From: JASHPR01 sp963778075
GTDB taxonomy: Bacteria; Actinomycetota; Actinomycetes; Streptosporangiales; Streptosporangiaceae
Assembly: GCA_963778075.1 (NCBI GenBank)
Contig: CAVZTJ010000003.1
Span: forward strand, 310,001 to 374,000
Reading direction: 5' to 3'
DNA: 64,000 nt
In this document: one piece after another, positions 1 through 7,879 of the stretch
Position numbering within the stretch: the stretch's first letter is position 1
Layout: each line of letters begins with the position of its first letter
Notes under the pieces: model-generated
Told to the model about the DNA's origin: nothing
The model's input: only the letters and a program-made list of their open reading frames with translations
The model's database searches: none
Program-made: the position numbers and the translations under genes

Positions 1-1
1 G

Positions 2-469
2 CCGCAGGCGTGGCGCCGCTCCTTGGCCAGCAGCCTCGGCGTCACCGCCGCAGCACCGGAGGAGCTGGCGGAAGAGAAGGTTCCGCTGGTCATTGACGCT
101 AGCGGTAACCCGGATGCGCCAGCGATGGCGCTGAACATGCTGGCCCATGAGGGAACCCTGTTGATCGCGTCGTGGTTCGGCACCAAGCCAGTGGTGCTGC
201 CGCTCGGCGGCGCGTTCCACCGGCGGCGTCTGATCATCCGCAGCACCCAGGTTTCCACGGTGCCGGCCCGGCTGTCCGGGACCTGGACGCGGGCGCGCCG
301 CCGCCGGGAGACCGCTGAGCTGCTGGCCGAACTGCCGCTGGCACAGCTGTGCACTCACGTTTTCGCCTTCAACCACGCCGCCGAGGCGTTCCGAGCCGTG
401 GACGAGGGGATACCCGGGTTGATGCATGCCGTTCTTGACTACGACAGGAGTGCTGCCGATGACCTGTGA
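2..469 (+). CDS. Zinc-type alcohol dehydrogenase family protein (MDR), C-terminal part
   Basis: The frame is open at the left edge, so only the C-terminal ~155 residues are present and the true start lies outside. The visible part reads like the end of a medium-chain dehydrogenase: a Rossmann-type stretch (PLVIDASGNPDA), a hydrophobic strand with a GxG-like turn (GTLLIASWFG) and a tail in which HAAEAFRAVDEG matches the usual AxEAfxxl element before the C-terminus. The catalytic zinc ligands would be in the missing half. Its stop overlaps the next gene's start by 11 bases, so it is translationally coupled to the PTPS-like gene. Substrate is unknown; the neighbours suggest a sugar, polyol or pterin side-chain oxidoreductase (inference). 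Confidence 0.75.
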   Translation, partial: PQAWRRSLASSLGVTAAAPEELAEEKVPLVIDASGNPDAPAMALNMLAHEGTLLIASWFGTKPVVLPLGGAFHRRRLIIRSTQVSTVPARLSGTWTRARRRRETAELLAELPLAQLCTHVFAFNHAAEAFRAVDEGIPGLMHAVLDYDRSAADDL

Positions 470-836
470 AGTCGGGTTGAGCCGAAGCGTCCGTGCCTTC
501 CACATCATGCCGGGATTGCCCGGGCCAGAGGGACAGCTGCATGATCATGACTACCGGATTGAGATCGTGGTAGACCGCGAGCAACTCGACGGCCGGGGCA
601 TGGTCTGTGATCTGGATGTGCTGGAAGCGGCGCTGACCGAGCTCACCGGCCGGGTCGACGGCCGCAACCTGGAGGAAATACGCCCAGCCGAGGCCGAGGC
701 GGTCACAGTCGAAGTGTTCGCCCGCTGGGTGCATGACACCCTCGCGCCCACCGTCGCCGCCGCAGGCGGCGAGGCCCTGGCAGTGCGGGTGTGGGAAACT
801 CCCGTGGCGTTTGGCGGATACCACGCGCGATGCTGA
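459..836 (+). CDS. 6-pyruvoyl-tetrahydropterin synthase / QueD-family protein lacking the catalytic Cys
   Basis: 125 residues. The ATG at 459 is preceded 8 bases upstream by AGGAG (446-450) and fits better than the in-frame ATG at 426. The family's zinc histidines are visible: one in VRAFH near the N-terminus and two in LHDHDY (family LHGHxY). VCDLDVLEAAL matches the family's DF..LK strand, and VRVWETP supplies the C-terminal Glu. In QueD/PTPS a catalytic Cys lies four residues before the first His of the HGH pair; here that position is Glu (GPEGQLHDHDY) and the only Cys residues are elsewhere. The fold and metal site are therefore kept but the usual Cys-dependent chemistry is doubtful. PTPS-like enzymes convert dihydroneopterin triphosphate; with GTP cyclohydrolase II nearby the substrate may differ (inference). 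Confidence 0.8.
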   Translation: MTCEVGLSRSVRAFHIMPGLPGPEGQLHDHDYRIEIVVDREQLDGRGMVCDLDVLEAALTELTGRVDGRNLEEIRPAEAEAVTVEVFARWVHDTLAPTVAAAGGEALAVRVWETPVAFGGYHARC

Positions 837-938
837 CATTCTTCCCGGCTGGCCGCTGAACCGTTCTGCCGACGTGTTCGTCTTGCTGGCATGGGAGCAG
901 TTGACACAACATCTCGTTCATCCTCGCGGGACAGCCAT

Positions 939-1580
939 ATGACACTGGGCTGGGATAACCCCACAGCAGATCCCACCACCACCATCCTGCTGCGGCACGG
1001 CGATACCCAACTGTCACCCGAACACCGCTTCAGCGGGCTGAGCGACCTCCCGCTTAGCGCCAGCGGAACCCGGCAGGCCCATGCCGCCGCCCGCCGCCTA
1101 GCCACCGGTGCCTCGGTTGATGCCGTGGTCAGCTCGCCATTGCGCCGCGCGGTCGCCACTGCCGCCATTGCGGCCGACGAACTGGGCCTGAGCTCAGTCA
1201 TCGATGATGATCTTCGTGAAACTGACTTCGGTGACTGGGATGGTTTTACCCTGGCAGAAATCCAGCAGCGATGGCCCGCCGCCGCGGCTGCCTGGCGACG
1301 CGACCCCGAACAGGCCCCCTCGGGCGGGGAGAGTTTCGCCGAGACCGCACGGCGGGTAAACCGGGCCTGCGACCGGCTGCTGCGGGACCACGGCGGCCAG
1401 ACCGTCCTAGTGGTAAGTCACATAACCCCGATAAAGATCCTGCTGTGCCGGGCTCTCGGCGCCCCGCTTGCAACCCTTTACCGGCTGTATCTCGGCTCCG
1501 CCTGCATCAACGAGATTCAGTGGCACGGTGACGGATTTGCCGCTGTCCATTGCGTCAACGACACCAGCCACCTCCCCTGA
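939..1580 (+). CDS. Histidine phosphatase family protein
   Basis: 213 residues from the ATG at 939, which has GGGA 7 bases upstream; an in-frame ATG at 891 would add 16 residues without similarity. The phosphoglycerate-mutase/histidine-phosphatase signature LLRHGDT (R19-H20-G21) carries the phospho-accepting His. DLRETDFGDWDG supplies the acid-loop Glu and the family's F/W-x-G stretch, and VVSHITPI supplies the second catalytic His. A cytosolic phosphatase acting on a small phospho-metabolite is expected. It sits after the PTPS-like gene with a ~100-base gap and is convergent with the fused membrane transferase, so it may dephosphorylate a pathway intermediate (inference). Substrate cannot be read from sequence. 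Confidence 0.85.
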   Translation: MTLGWDNPTADPTTTILLRHGDTQLSPEHRFSGLSDLPLSASGTRQAHAAARRLATGASVDAVVSSPLRRAVATAAIAADELGLSSVIDDDLRETDFGDWDGFTLAEIQQRWPAAAAAWRRDPEQAPSGGESFAETARRVNRACDRLLRDHGGQTVLVVSHITPIKILLCRALGAPLATLYRLYLGSACINEIQWHGDGFAAVHCVNDTSHLP

Positions 1581-1645
1581 CTCACCAGGCCCGTCTCGTC
1601 CCGCCGCGAACGCAGGTCCGCGCAATGCCGGAGCCCGGAGCCCGC

Positions 1646-4072
1646 TCACCGCGGGGGTTTGGATGCTGCGGGTCCAAGGGCCGACGCCGCTTGGGACGAG
1701 GCCGTGCTGAAGGCGCCGAGAAACTGGTTGCGGAACGCGTCCATTGGCTCGAGCGGGGCGTGGGGACCAGGCAGCAGCCCATCCTGCCAGTGCCAGGGGG
1801 CAATCTGCCTGAACACAGATGGGTCGCGGGCGACGATCGAGATGACCACCGCGTGGCTGGCCCCGGGGCTAGTGATAGGGGCACCGGGCTGCTCGTCGCC
1901 GAGCAGGATGAGCACGAGGTTGGGATCGTTGACCTCGGTGACCCATGAGGTGAGGGCCTGCATCGAGTACTCGATCGACTTGGCGAAGGCCTCGCGCTCC
2001 TTCGTGGCGTTCCCCAAGACGGCGGTCGCCCTCTCGGTGTGCGCGATCATCGGGTCGTATATCGAGCCGTTGCCGACCTTGCTCCAGGGAACCATGGTCG
2101 GCAACGGGACAAACGGCGTGTGCGAGGAGAGCAGGTCGATCTCGGCCATAACCGGCTTGTGACCGGGAGCGAGCTCACTGCGCTGGAACTCGGCCAGGGT
2201 GTACTGGTCGGGCATCGAGGGGTAGCTGAAGGTCGCGCCGTGGTAGCGCTCGTTGAACCGGTTGAAAACCTTGTCGTAGTGGTAGAACGCCGTGCCGGCC
2301 GGAAAGGGGCCATCGTCGGCGGGCTCGTCGCCGACAGTGGGCCAGCCGGCCTTGTCGAAGGCGTCGCTGAGGGTGAACCGGCTGCTGGCGATGAGCTGGG
2401 CATACCGCTCTTGGCTGTCAACCCACAGCCCCGACTGCAGGGTGGAGTGCGAGAGCTGGCTGATCCCGCCGAAGCCGGGGGAGGTGGTCCACGCGCTCTG
2501 CGTGGACCAGCCGGCGCGGGCCAGCGAGGCAGTGCGCTGGCGCAGGAAGGCGTCGACGCCCCGGGAGAAGCTGGTGCCCTGGACGGCGACCTGCCCGTAG
2601 CTTTCGACGAAGGCGATGATGACGTCCTTGCCGCGCAACCTAGTGAGCAGGTCTGAAGCGGGGACGCTGGCCTCGGGATCAGGGCTGCTGATGAGCTGCG
2701 CGAAATGACGCTCGTCGCTGATCGCGGCCTGGGCGGCGCGCACCTGCGCGACGGCCAGCCCGGCAGCGCTGGTCGAGGCGACCGGGAATCCCGGGATGAG
2801 CTGCAGCGACAGGCCCGCGCACAGCCCGCAGACCGCCGCGACGGCAGCGAGGCCGCGAGTTGTGGCGCGGCGATGCCGGGCGGCCACGGTCGTGATGTGG
2901 ATCGTTGATGCCACGATGGCGCCGAGAAGCAGGACGAGGCCGAGCAAGACCACAACGAGCAGAATGGATGTCAGCGTGGGGCCGATCGAGTTGCGTACCA
3001 CGCCTATAGCCGGCCCGATCTCGCCCCAGTCGTACACCGGGTTGAACGCCCGATCTTCCTCCTCGAAGAACGCTATGTCGAGGATGTTGACGAGAGGGAG
3101 CAGGCCGAACAGGACTCCAGCGATGGCGGCCACGATGCGTCGGGGCCAGACCGGCAGCACCAGCGCGACAGCAACCAGTATCAGCAGCTCCACGGGGATG
3201 CGGATAAAGGCGGCGGGGCTGAACTGCCAGGCACGGTCTGGTACGAGAAGGTCAGCCCACACGAGAACGACCGCAAGGACTGTGACGGCCAGCCGCAGCG
3301 CCCGGCGGGTGCGCGGGCCGGCGCCGGTGCGGTATAGCCAGATCACGTCACGGCCGAACGACTCGGCCAGCAGCAGCAACGCGACGGCGACCGCGATCAT
3401 CCCAATGAGGCGGCTGGGCACTCCGGATGCGGCGACGGTGAGCACGATGCCCTGGACAGCCGCCACGACCTTGCGCCAGTACCGGGGTGGCAACGGCGCG
3501 GCCAGCCACGGGAAGACCCAGCCCGCTATCAGCAGTACATAGCGCGCGGCGCCGATGGCCAGCACCCAGCTGCCGTAGTGCTGGGATACCACGATGCTGA
3601 GCAGCAGGATGAGGAAGGCGTCGACCTCGCCATCGATGCGGGCGCCCAGCGGGGTGGCGGTGCCGGTGCGGCGCGCCACCTGCCCGTCCACCGCGTCGAG
3701 GATCAGCGCGATGGTGGATAGAGTGACCAGCGCAGTGATCGAAACCGGCCGGTCGAACGAGTCGGCAACGAGGCCTGCGACCCCGGCGATCAGCAGCGAC
3801 CGGGTCAGCGTGACCCAGTCCGCCGGGAATATCGCCGGCTCGTCGCTGCGCTTGCGCGCGGTGACAAGCAGCGCGGTCCCTGCCGAACCGGTGGCCAGCC
3901 CGACGATCCAGCCGGCCACGCCGAGACCAGCCGTGGCGGACACGACGCCGAGCAGGACGGCTGTGGCGAGCAGCCCCAGGATCGCCGCGAGGCGAACCGT
4001 CGGCAGGCCGCCTTTGCCCGCGGGCCGAGTCGTAGTCGACGTGCCCTCATCCGCAGGCTGAATCGTACGCAC
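1646..4072 (-). CDS. Fused CDP-alcohol phosphatidyltransferase / membrane sulfatase-like (LTA synthase-like) protein
   Basis: 808 residues. The N-terminal ~240 residues are hydrophobic and contain a perfect CDP-alcohol phosphotransferase motif: D126, D129-G130, A133-R134, G143, D147, D151. This domain moves a phospho-alcohol between CDP-linked and acceptor forms in the membrane. About eight further hydrophobic segments follow (to ~residue 435). The C-terminal ~310 residues resemble an alkaline-phosphatase-superfamily sulfatase/phosphoglycerol transferase: VIIAFVESYG with metal-ligand-type E490, a Ser/Thr-rich nucleophile region (SQLSHSTLQSGL, 539-549) and LLGDEQP (D726-E727). The domain pairing implies making a lipid-linked phospho-alcohol and then transferring or cleaving it outside the membrane (inference). 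Transcribed away from the LPG-synthase-like gene; a shared 141-base upstream region could hold both promoters. Confidence 0.8.
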   Translation of the reverse strand: MRTIQPADEGTSTTTRPAGKGGLPTVRLAAILGLLATAVLLGVVSATAGLGVAGWIVGLATGSAGTALLVTARKRSDEPAIFPADWVTLTRSLLIAGVAGLVADSFDRPVSITALVTLSTIALILDAVDGQVARRTGTATPLGARIDGEVDAFLILLLSIVVSQHYGSWVLAIGAARYVLLIAGWVFPWLAAPLPPRYWRKVVAAVQGIVLTVAASGVPSRLIGMIAVAVALLLLAESFGRDVIWLYRTGAGPRTRRALRLAVTVLAVVLVWADLLVPDRAWQFSPAAFIRIPVELLILVAVALVLPVWPRRIVAAIAGVLFGLLPLVNILDIAFFEEEDRAFNPVYDWGEIGPAIGVVRNSIGPTLTSILLVVVLLGLVLLLGAIVASTIHITTVAARHRRATTRGLAAVAAVCGLCAGLSLQLIPGFPVASTSAAGLAVAQVRAAQAAISDERHFAQLISSPDPEASVPASDLLTRLRGKDVIIAFVESYGQVAVQGTSFSRGVDAFLRQRTASLARAGWSTQSAWTTSPGFGGISQLSHSTLQSGLWVDSQERYAQLIASSRFTLSDAFDKAGWPTVGDEPADDGPFPAGTAFYHYDKVFNRFNERYHGATFSYPSMPDQYTLAEFQRSELAPGHKPVMAEIDLLSSHTPFVPLPTMVPWSKVGNGSIYDPMIAHTERATAVLGNATKEREAFAKSIEYSMQALTSWVTEVNDPNLVLILLGDEQPGAPITSPGASHAVVISIVARDPSVFRQIAPWHWQDGLLPGPHAPLEPMDAFRNQFLGAFSTASSQAASALGPAASKPPR

Positions 4073-4213
4073 CGCGCCTCCGTAGCCATCTGCCGTTATT
4101 CCTGATGGGGAACGGGCCCGTGGTCACGCTGGTTCACCGCGGCCGGCCGCGGCCCGCTACGCTACCCCAGCCGGACGGTTGAACCATGTGTCTAGCCGAT
4201 CCGTGTAACGGGG

Positions 4214-5239
4214 GTGGCTGGCTTGTACTCAGTTCCGGCCCGGATCCGTCCGGCCGTCCGCCGATTTGCCCTGTCGTTGCTGCGCTTGGCCGCCGGCGTC
4301 GCCGTGCTGTGGTTTCTCTGGCGGCAGGTGGGCGCGGCGCCGTTCGAGGACGGCCTGCGCGCAGTCACCTGGCAGGCGGTCCTGGCCGCCGTCATGCTCA
4401 CTGTCCTGACTACGGTGTGTTCGGCCTGGCGATGGCGGGTCGTCGCCCGGGCACTCGGCGTCGACATTGGCCTGCCAGACGCGGTCTGTGCCTACTACCG
4501 CTCCCTGTTCCTCAACTCCGTGCTCCCCGGCGGGGTTCTCGGCGACGTGCACCGGGCGGTCATGCACGGGCGCCGCGCTGGAGACATGGCGCGGGGGCTG
4601 CGCGCGGTCGCGTGGGAACGAATGTGGGGGCAGGTCATCCAGGCCGTGGTGACCGTCGTTGTGTTGCTGACCCTGCCGTCGCCGGTCCGGCCCGCGCTGC
4701 CGTATGTTCTGGCGGGTGCGGCGGGCCTAGCCGGGTGTGCCGCGCTGATCGTGAGGCGCGCTGCTCGCCGCGGCCGGCCGCGGCTGGCACGCGCCGCCCG
4801 GGCCGTTTCCGCCGACCTGCGTTGCGGCCTGCTGGCCCCCGACGTGTGGCCCCAGCTCACGCTAGCCTCGGTGCTGGTCGTCGCCGGGCACACGGTCACG
4901 TTCGTCATCGCGGCCCGGGTCGCCGGCTGCACCGCGCCCCTGGGGGAGCTTGTCGCGCTGCTGATGGTAGTCCAAGTTGCAGTGGTGATCCCCCTGAGCA
5001 TCGGCGGGTGGGGGCTGAGGGAAGGCGCTGCCGCCTGGGCCTTTGCCGCGGCCGGGCTCGGCGCGGCCGCCGGGATCACGGTCGCCACGCTCTATGCGGT
5101 GCTCATGCTCGCCGCAGTTGCGCCGGGCGCGGGCCTGCTGGTTGGGGACGCCGTTCGCCGCCGTCGCGACCAGGGGCTTCCGGGCGAGTCGAGACGACCC
5201 GATCCGGCGCCGCGGGAGTTGGAGGTCGTTCGTGATTGA
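4214..5239 (+). CDS. Lysylphosphatidylglycerol synthase TM-region-like membrane protein (PF03706 type)
   Basis: 341 residues starting at GTG 4214. Seven to eight hydrophobic segments and two family signatures are visible: FLNSVLPGGVLGDVHRA (about residues 99-115) and PLSIGGWGLREGAAAW (about 253-268). Proteins of this family are the flippase-like membrane part of MprF or stand-alone membrane proteins often found beside glycosyltransferases; there is no aminoacyl-transfer domain here. In this cluster it could move the lipid-linked product across the membrane (inference). The last codons contain a strong GGAGG (5221-5225) serving a tiny overlapping downstream ORF that leads into the GTP cyclohydrolase II gene. 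Confidence 0.85.
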   Translation: MAGLYSVPARIRPAVRRFALSLLRLAAGVAVLWFLWRQVGAAPFEDGLRAVTWQAVLAAVMLTVLTTVCSAWRWRVVARALGVDIGLPDAVCAYYRSLFLNSVLPGGVLGDVHRAVMHGRRAGDMARGLRAVAWERMWGQVIQAVVTVVVLLTLPSPVRPALPYVLAGAAGLAGCAALIVRRAARRGRPRLARAARAVSADLRCGLLAPDVWPQLTLASVLVVAGHTVTFVIAARVAGCTAPLGELVALLMVVQVAVVIPLSIGGWGLREGAAAWAFAAAGLGAAAGITVATLYAVLMLAAVAPGAGLLVGDAVRRRRDQGLPGESRRPDPAPRELEVVRD

Positions 5240-5321
5240 CCGGCCATACTGGGTGACCGGCCCCAGCACGCCGCTGCCGGCGCCCTCAAGCTGGTACGAG
5301 GCCGAACGGCTCGTTCCGTGA
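5232..5321 (+). CDS. Tiny 29-residue ORF linking two genes by start-stop overlaps
   Basis: A GTG at 5232 lies 6 bases after a near-perfect GGAGG (5221-5225) and overlaps the stop of the upstream membrane gene (5237-5239). The frame runs 29 codons and its TGA (5319-5321) overlaps the GTG start of the GTP cyclohydrolase II gene (GTGA, 5318-5321). The product begins M-I-D-R-P-Y-W and is Pro-rich with no domain I recognise. The cyclohydrolase start itself has no clear ribosome binding site, so this mini-ORF may exist to carry ribosomes onto it, or it may be the scar of a lost gene. Coding is inferred from signals only. Confidence 0.4.
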   Translation: MIDRPYWVTGPSTPLPAPSSWYEAERLVP

Positions 5322-6001
5322 CAGGACCGGTCCAGCCGGCAGCGATCCGCCGGCGTATTCGCATCCCGCTGCGTCTGGCTGACGACTACTCAACCACCGC
5401 CACGGTCGTCAGCTTCACCGGCCTGACCGACGGGCAGCAGCACGTGGCCCTCGAACTGGGCCGACCCGCCGCTGCCCGGCCGCCGCTGGTGCGCCTGCAC
5501 AGTGAATGCCTCACCGGTGATGTTTTTGGCAGCCAGCGATGCGACTGCGGGCCGCAACTGCGCGAAGCGGTCGAGCGGATCACCAAGCACGGCGGGTACC
5601 TGCTGTATCTGCGCCAGGAAGGGCGCGGCATCGGGCTGTATGACAAGCTCGACGCCTACGCGCTGCAAGATCGCGGTCTGGATACGTACGACGCGAATCT
5701 CGCGCTCGGTCACCGTGCCGATGAGCGCGACTACACCAGCGCGGCCCAGATGCTGCACGCGCTCGGCGCCAACCCCATCCGGCTGCTGAGCAACAACCCG
5801 GACAAGGCCGCTCAGCTGGCCCGACTGGGCCTCACGATCGCCAAGCGGGTTCCCACTGCGCTGCACCTGACCGGGACCAACGCCGCCTACCTGGCCACCA
5901 AGGCCCGGCGCGGTGGGCATGATCTGCTTTCGCAGAGACTTGAACGCGCCGCCGAGCCGTTCCGGTGCGCCGGCCCGGGACACCCCGGGATCGCGGACTG
6001 A
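5318..6001 (+). CDS. ribA: GTP cyclohydrolase II (RibA-type)
   Basis: 227 residues. Opens the imidazole ring of GTP to give the pyrimidine precursor of riboflavin and related products. The zinc ligands are present as C64 (HSECLTGD) and C75/C77 (RCDCG), followed by YLRQEGRGIGL and NANLALGHRADERD-like substrate-binding segments (here DANLALGHRADERD). The residue equivalent to E. coli Tyr105 is Tyr114 (DAYALQD); from memory, a Streptomyces paralogue with Met here releases the formylated intermediate, so this enzyme is expected to make the usual deformylated product (family knowledge plus inference). No riboflavin synthesis genes adjoin it, which points to a specialised paralogue serving this cluster. 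GTG start, coupled to the preceding mini-ORF. Confidence 0.9.
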   Translation: MTGPVQPAAIRRRIRIPLRLADDYSTTATVVSFTGLTDGQQHVALELGRPAAARPPLVRLHSECLTGDVFGSQRCDCGPQLREAVERITKHGGYLLYLRQEGRGIGLYDKLDAYALQDRGLDTYDANLALGHRADERDYTSAAQMLHALGANPIRLLSNNPDKAAQLARLGLTIAKRVPTALHLTGTNAAYLATKARRGGHDLLSQRLERAAEPFRCAGPGHPGIAD

Positions 6002-6073
6002 CAGAGATGCACGAGCGTCCGCCGCCTGCCACGGCGCCCGGCGCGCTCGAGGGCAGGCCGCGCTGGCGGGGCA

Positions 6074-6988
6074 CTAGCCGGGCGAGCGGCCGGCAAAATC
6101 AAGCTGGTGGGCGATATAGACCAGCTCGCCCGCGGCCAGTTGCCGACCGCGCTCAGCCAGCCAGTCGGCCAGGTCCGCGGGTTCCACCCGGTCCTGGCGA
6201 TTCCGCAATGCGTTCCGGATCGTGTTAAGGATGCTGCCCAGGAAGTAAGCCTCGTCGGCCGGGTAGCTCCCGTCCGGGGACGGGTACACGACCCAGTCCG
6301 ACGCCCCCGCCGCCAGCGCGGGCGCCCCCGCATCCCGCAGGTGGTGAAACATGCGGCGGCCCGTTCGGCTTTCCCCGGCCGGCCGGCGGTAGCGAAAGCG
6401 CTCATCCATGTCGCGGTGGTAGGCCTGCATGACCTGGTCGTCGTGGGGGTGACCGGGCGCGAAGATGGTCTCGCCGTCGTAGTTGATCGTGAACCAGTAG
6501 ACGCCGCCGGGGACCAGCAGCCGCAGCAATCCGGGCAGGACGGCCGGCACGTCCACCAGGTCCAGGACGGCGTTGGCGATCAGCACATCGGCCAGCGGCC
6601 CGTGAGCGGCTTCCAGGTAACTGCCGAGCTCGGCGTGCACCAGGCGTACCCGCAGCTCGCCCACCTGCAGTCCGTCCGGCAATACCTCGCTGCGCAGGCT
6701 CCGCGCGGCCGCCCAGTCGCGCAGCCACCGGCGAGAACAATCCAGCAGCTGCCGGTCCGCATCCAGCAGGATGTACTCGCCGGCGCCGACCACTCCCCAG
6801 TCCAACAGACGGGCCACCATCGTCCCCAGCCCGGCGCCGACCTCTAGCACCCGCGGCGCACCCGCGGGCATCAGGCGACGCAACTCGACCAGCACATGCC
6901 GGTTAAGCGACCGGTCATCCACGGTCGTCTTCGCGGCCAGGTAGCGGGCATAGTCGGGGGTCATCGAGCCTTCACCGGAGCACGTCAT
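6074..6988 (-). CDS. Class I SAM-dependent methyltransferase
   Basis: 304 residues. The glycine-rich SAM-binding motif is VLEVGAGLGTM (about residues 46-56), followed by an acidic strand end (YILLDAD) and LADVLIANAVLDLVDV, which fits motif IV/V of class I Rossmann methyltransferases. LVPGGVYWFTINYDG is the usual post-motif strand. The ATG at 6988 overlaps the upstream methyltransferase stop (ATGA), so the two are translationally coupled; an internal ATG at 6964 with a purine-rich stretch before it is an alternative start. Substrate unknown. Paired with the next methyltransferase it probably decorates the product of this cluster. Confidence 0.8.
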   Translation of the reverse strand: MTCSGEGSMTPDYARYLAAKTTVDDRSLNRHVLVELRRLMPAGAPRVLEVGAGLGTMVARLLDWGVVGAGEYILLDADRQLLDCSRRWLRDWAAARSLRSEVLPDGLQVGELRVRLVHAELGSYLEAAHGPLADVLIANAVLDLVDVPAVLPGLLRLLVPGGVYWFTINYDGETIFAPGHPHDDQVMQAYHRDMDERFRYRRPAGESRTGRRMFHHLRDAGAPALAAGASDWVVYPSPDGSYPADEAYFLGSILNTIRNALRNRQDRVEPADLADWLAERGRQLAAGELVYIAHQLDFAGRSPG

Positions 6989-7779
6989 TGCTTCTCGGCT
7001 ATCATCGCGAACTTGCGCACCCGCCCACTGCCGAGCCAGTCACTCCACAGGCGATGGGCCGTGATCAGATCGGCGGTTGCCTGCGTCCCGATCTCGCCGG
7101 CGATCTGGGGAGAATCCGCTTGATAAGAGCGAAACAGCGCCATCGCTATCGCGCGATGGGAGGAACGGTGCTCCTGGCGCCAGATCACGGCCAGCCCCAC
7201 GTTGCGCAGCACGGCCGTCAATTCCGCCAACTCGACGGGCCAGACCGTATCGGCGCCGGGCATCCGCGCCCGCTCCTGCTGGGTGAGTGGCCGGCCTTCC
7301 TCGACCGTGAAGGCGAAGCGTCCGCCCGGCTCCAGCACCCGCGCCACCTCACCCACCAGGGCGTCCTTGTCGGGGAAGGCCAGCATCGTCTCCAGCAGGA
7401 GTACCACCTCGAAGCGGCCCTCGGGCAGAGGCGGCAGGTGAGCTTGCTCGAAGCGGCAGGGGAGATTCCCGGCCAGCTCCCGGGCGGTGGCCAGCGCGCT
7501 GGCGGAGCAATCGACACCCAGGTAGTGGCACCCCGACTCAGCCGTGATCATCCGGCCGGGGCCGGCCACCCCACAGCACAGGTCGAGCACTGAGACGCCG
7601 GGACCGACCCGGGCCTGCTGAGCCAGCTTCCGGACCTCGCCCGCCTGCATGAAGCTCTCCTGGCCTACATACTGGGCTGATGGGTAGGCGGCCGCCCGGG
7701 CTCGCTCTAGCGCCGTCAACAACGCTGCTCGCTGATCCCTGTCTCGAATCGAACCGCGACCGCCGTTTCTACGTACCAC
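6985..7779 (-). CDS. Class I SAM-dependent methyltransferase
   Basis: 264 residues. N-terminal YVGQESFMQAGEV precedes the SAM motif VLDLCCGVAGPG (about residues 64-75); GVDCSASALATA is the acidic-loop strand and VVLLLETMLAFPDKDAL the motif-IV region with an embedded hydrophobic patch. RVLEPGGRFAFT is the conserved strand seen in UbiE/small-molecule methyltransferases. First gene of a two-gene minus-strand operon diverging from the glycosyltransferase; the 100-base divergent gap probably holds both promoters. Cytosolic, small-molecule substrate expected but not identifiable. Confidence 0.8.
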   Translation of the reverse strand: MVRRNGGRGSIRDRDQRAALLTALERARAAAYPSAQYVGQESFMQAGEVRKLAQQARVGPGVSVLDLCCGVAGPGRMITAESGCHYLGVDCSASALATARELAGNLPCRFEQAHLPPLPEGRFEVVLLLETMLAFPDKDALVGEVARVLEPGGRFAFTVEEGRPLTQQERARMPGADTVWPVELAELTAVLRNVGLAVIWRQEHRSSHRAIAMALFRSYQADSPQIAGEIGTQATADLITAHRLWSDWLGSGRVRKFAMIAEKQ

Positions 7780-7879
7780 TCTGTATCAGGTATGACGGAC
7801 CGGCGGTGGGTGTGGTTCAGCCCGGCCGCAGGGCGGAGGCAGGCTGGGAGCGGCGGCGGCTATGGAGGGCCAGAACATC

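Noticed and set aside
1641..1658. CCCGC-TCACC-GCGGG hairpin followed by GGTTT between the phosphatase and the fused transferase
   Set aside because: Only 5 bp, no real T-run, and it overlaps the end of a coding sequence; not enough to call a terminator.
4186..5235. 349-codon plus-strand frame overlapping the LPG-synthase-like gene
   Set aside because: Wrong phase, Arg/Gly-rich; the overlapping frame has clear membrane segments and family motifs.
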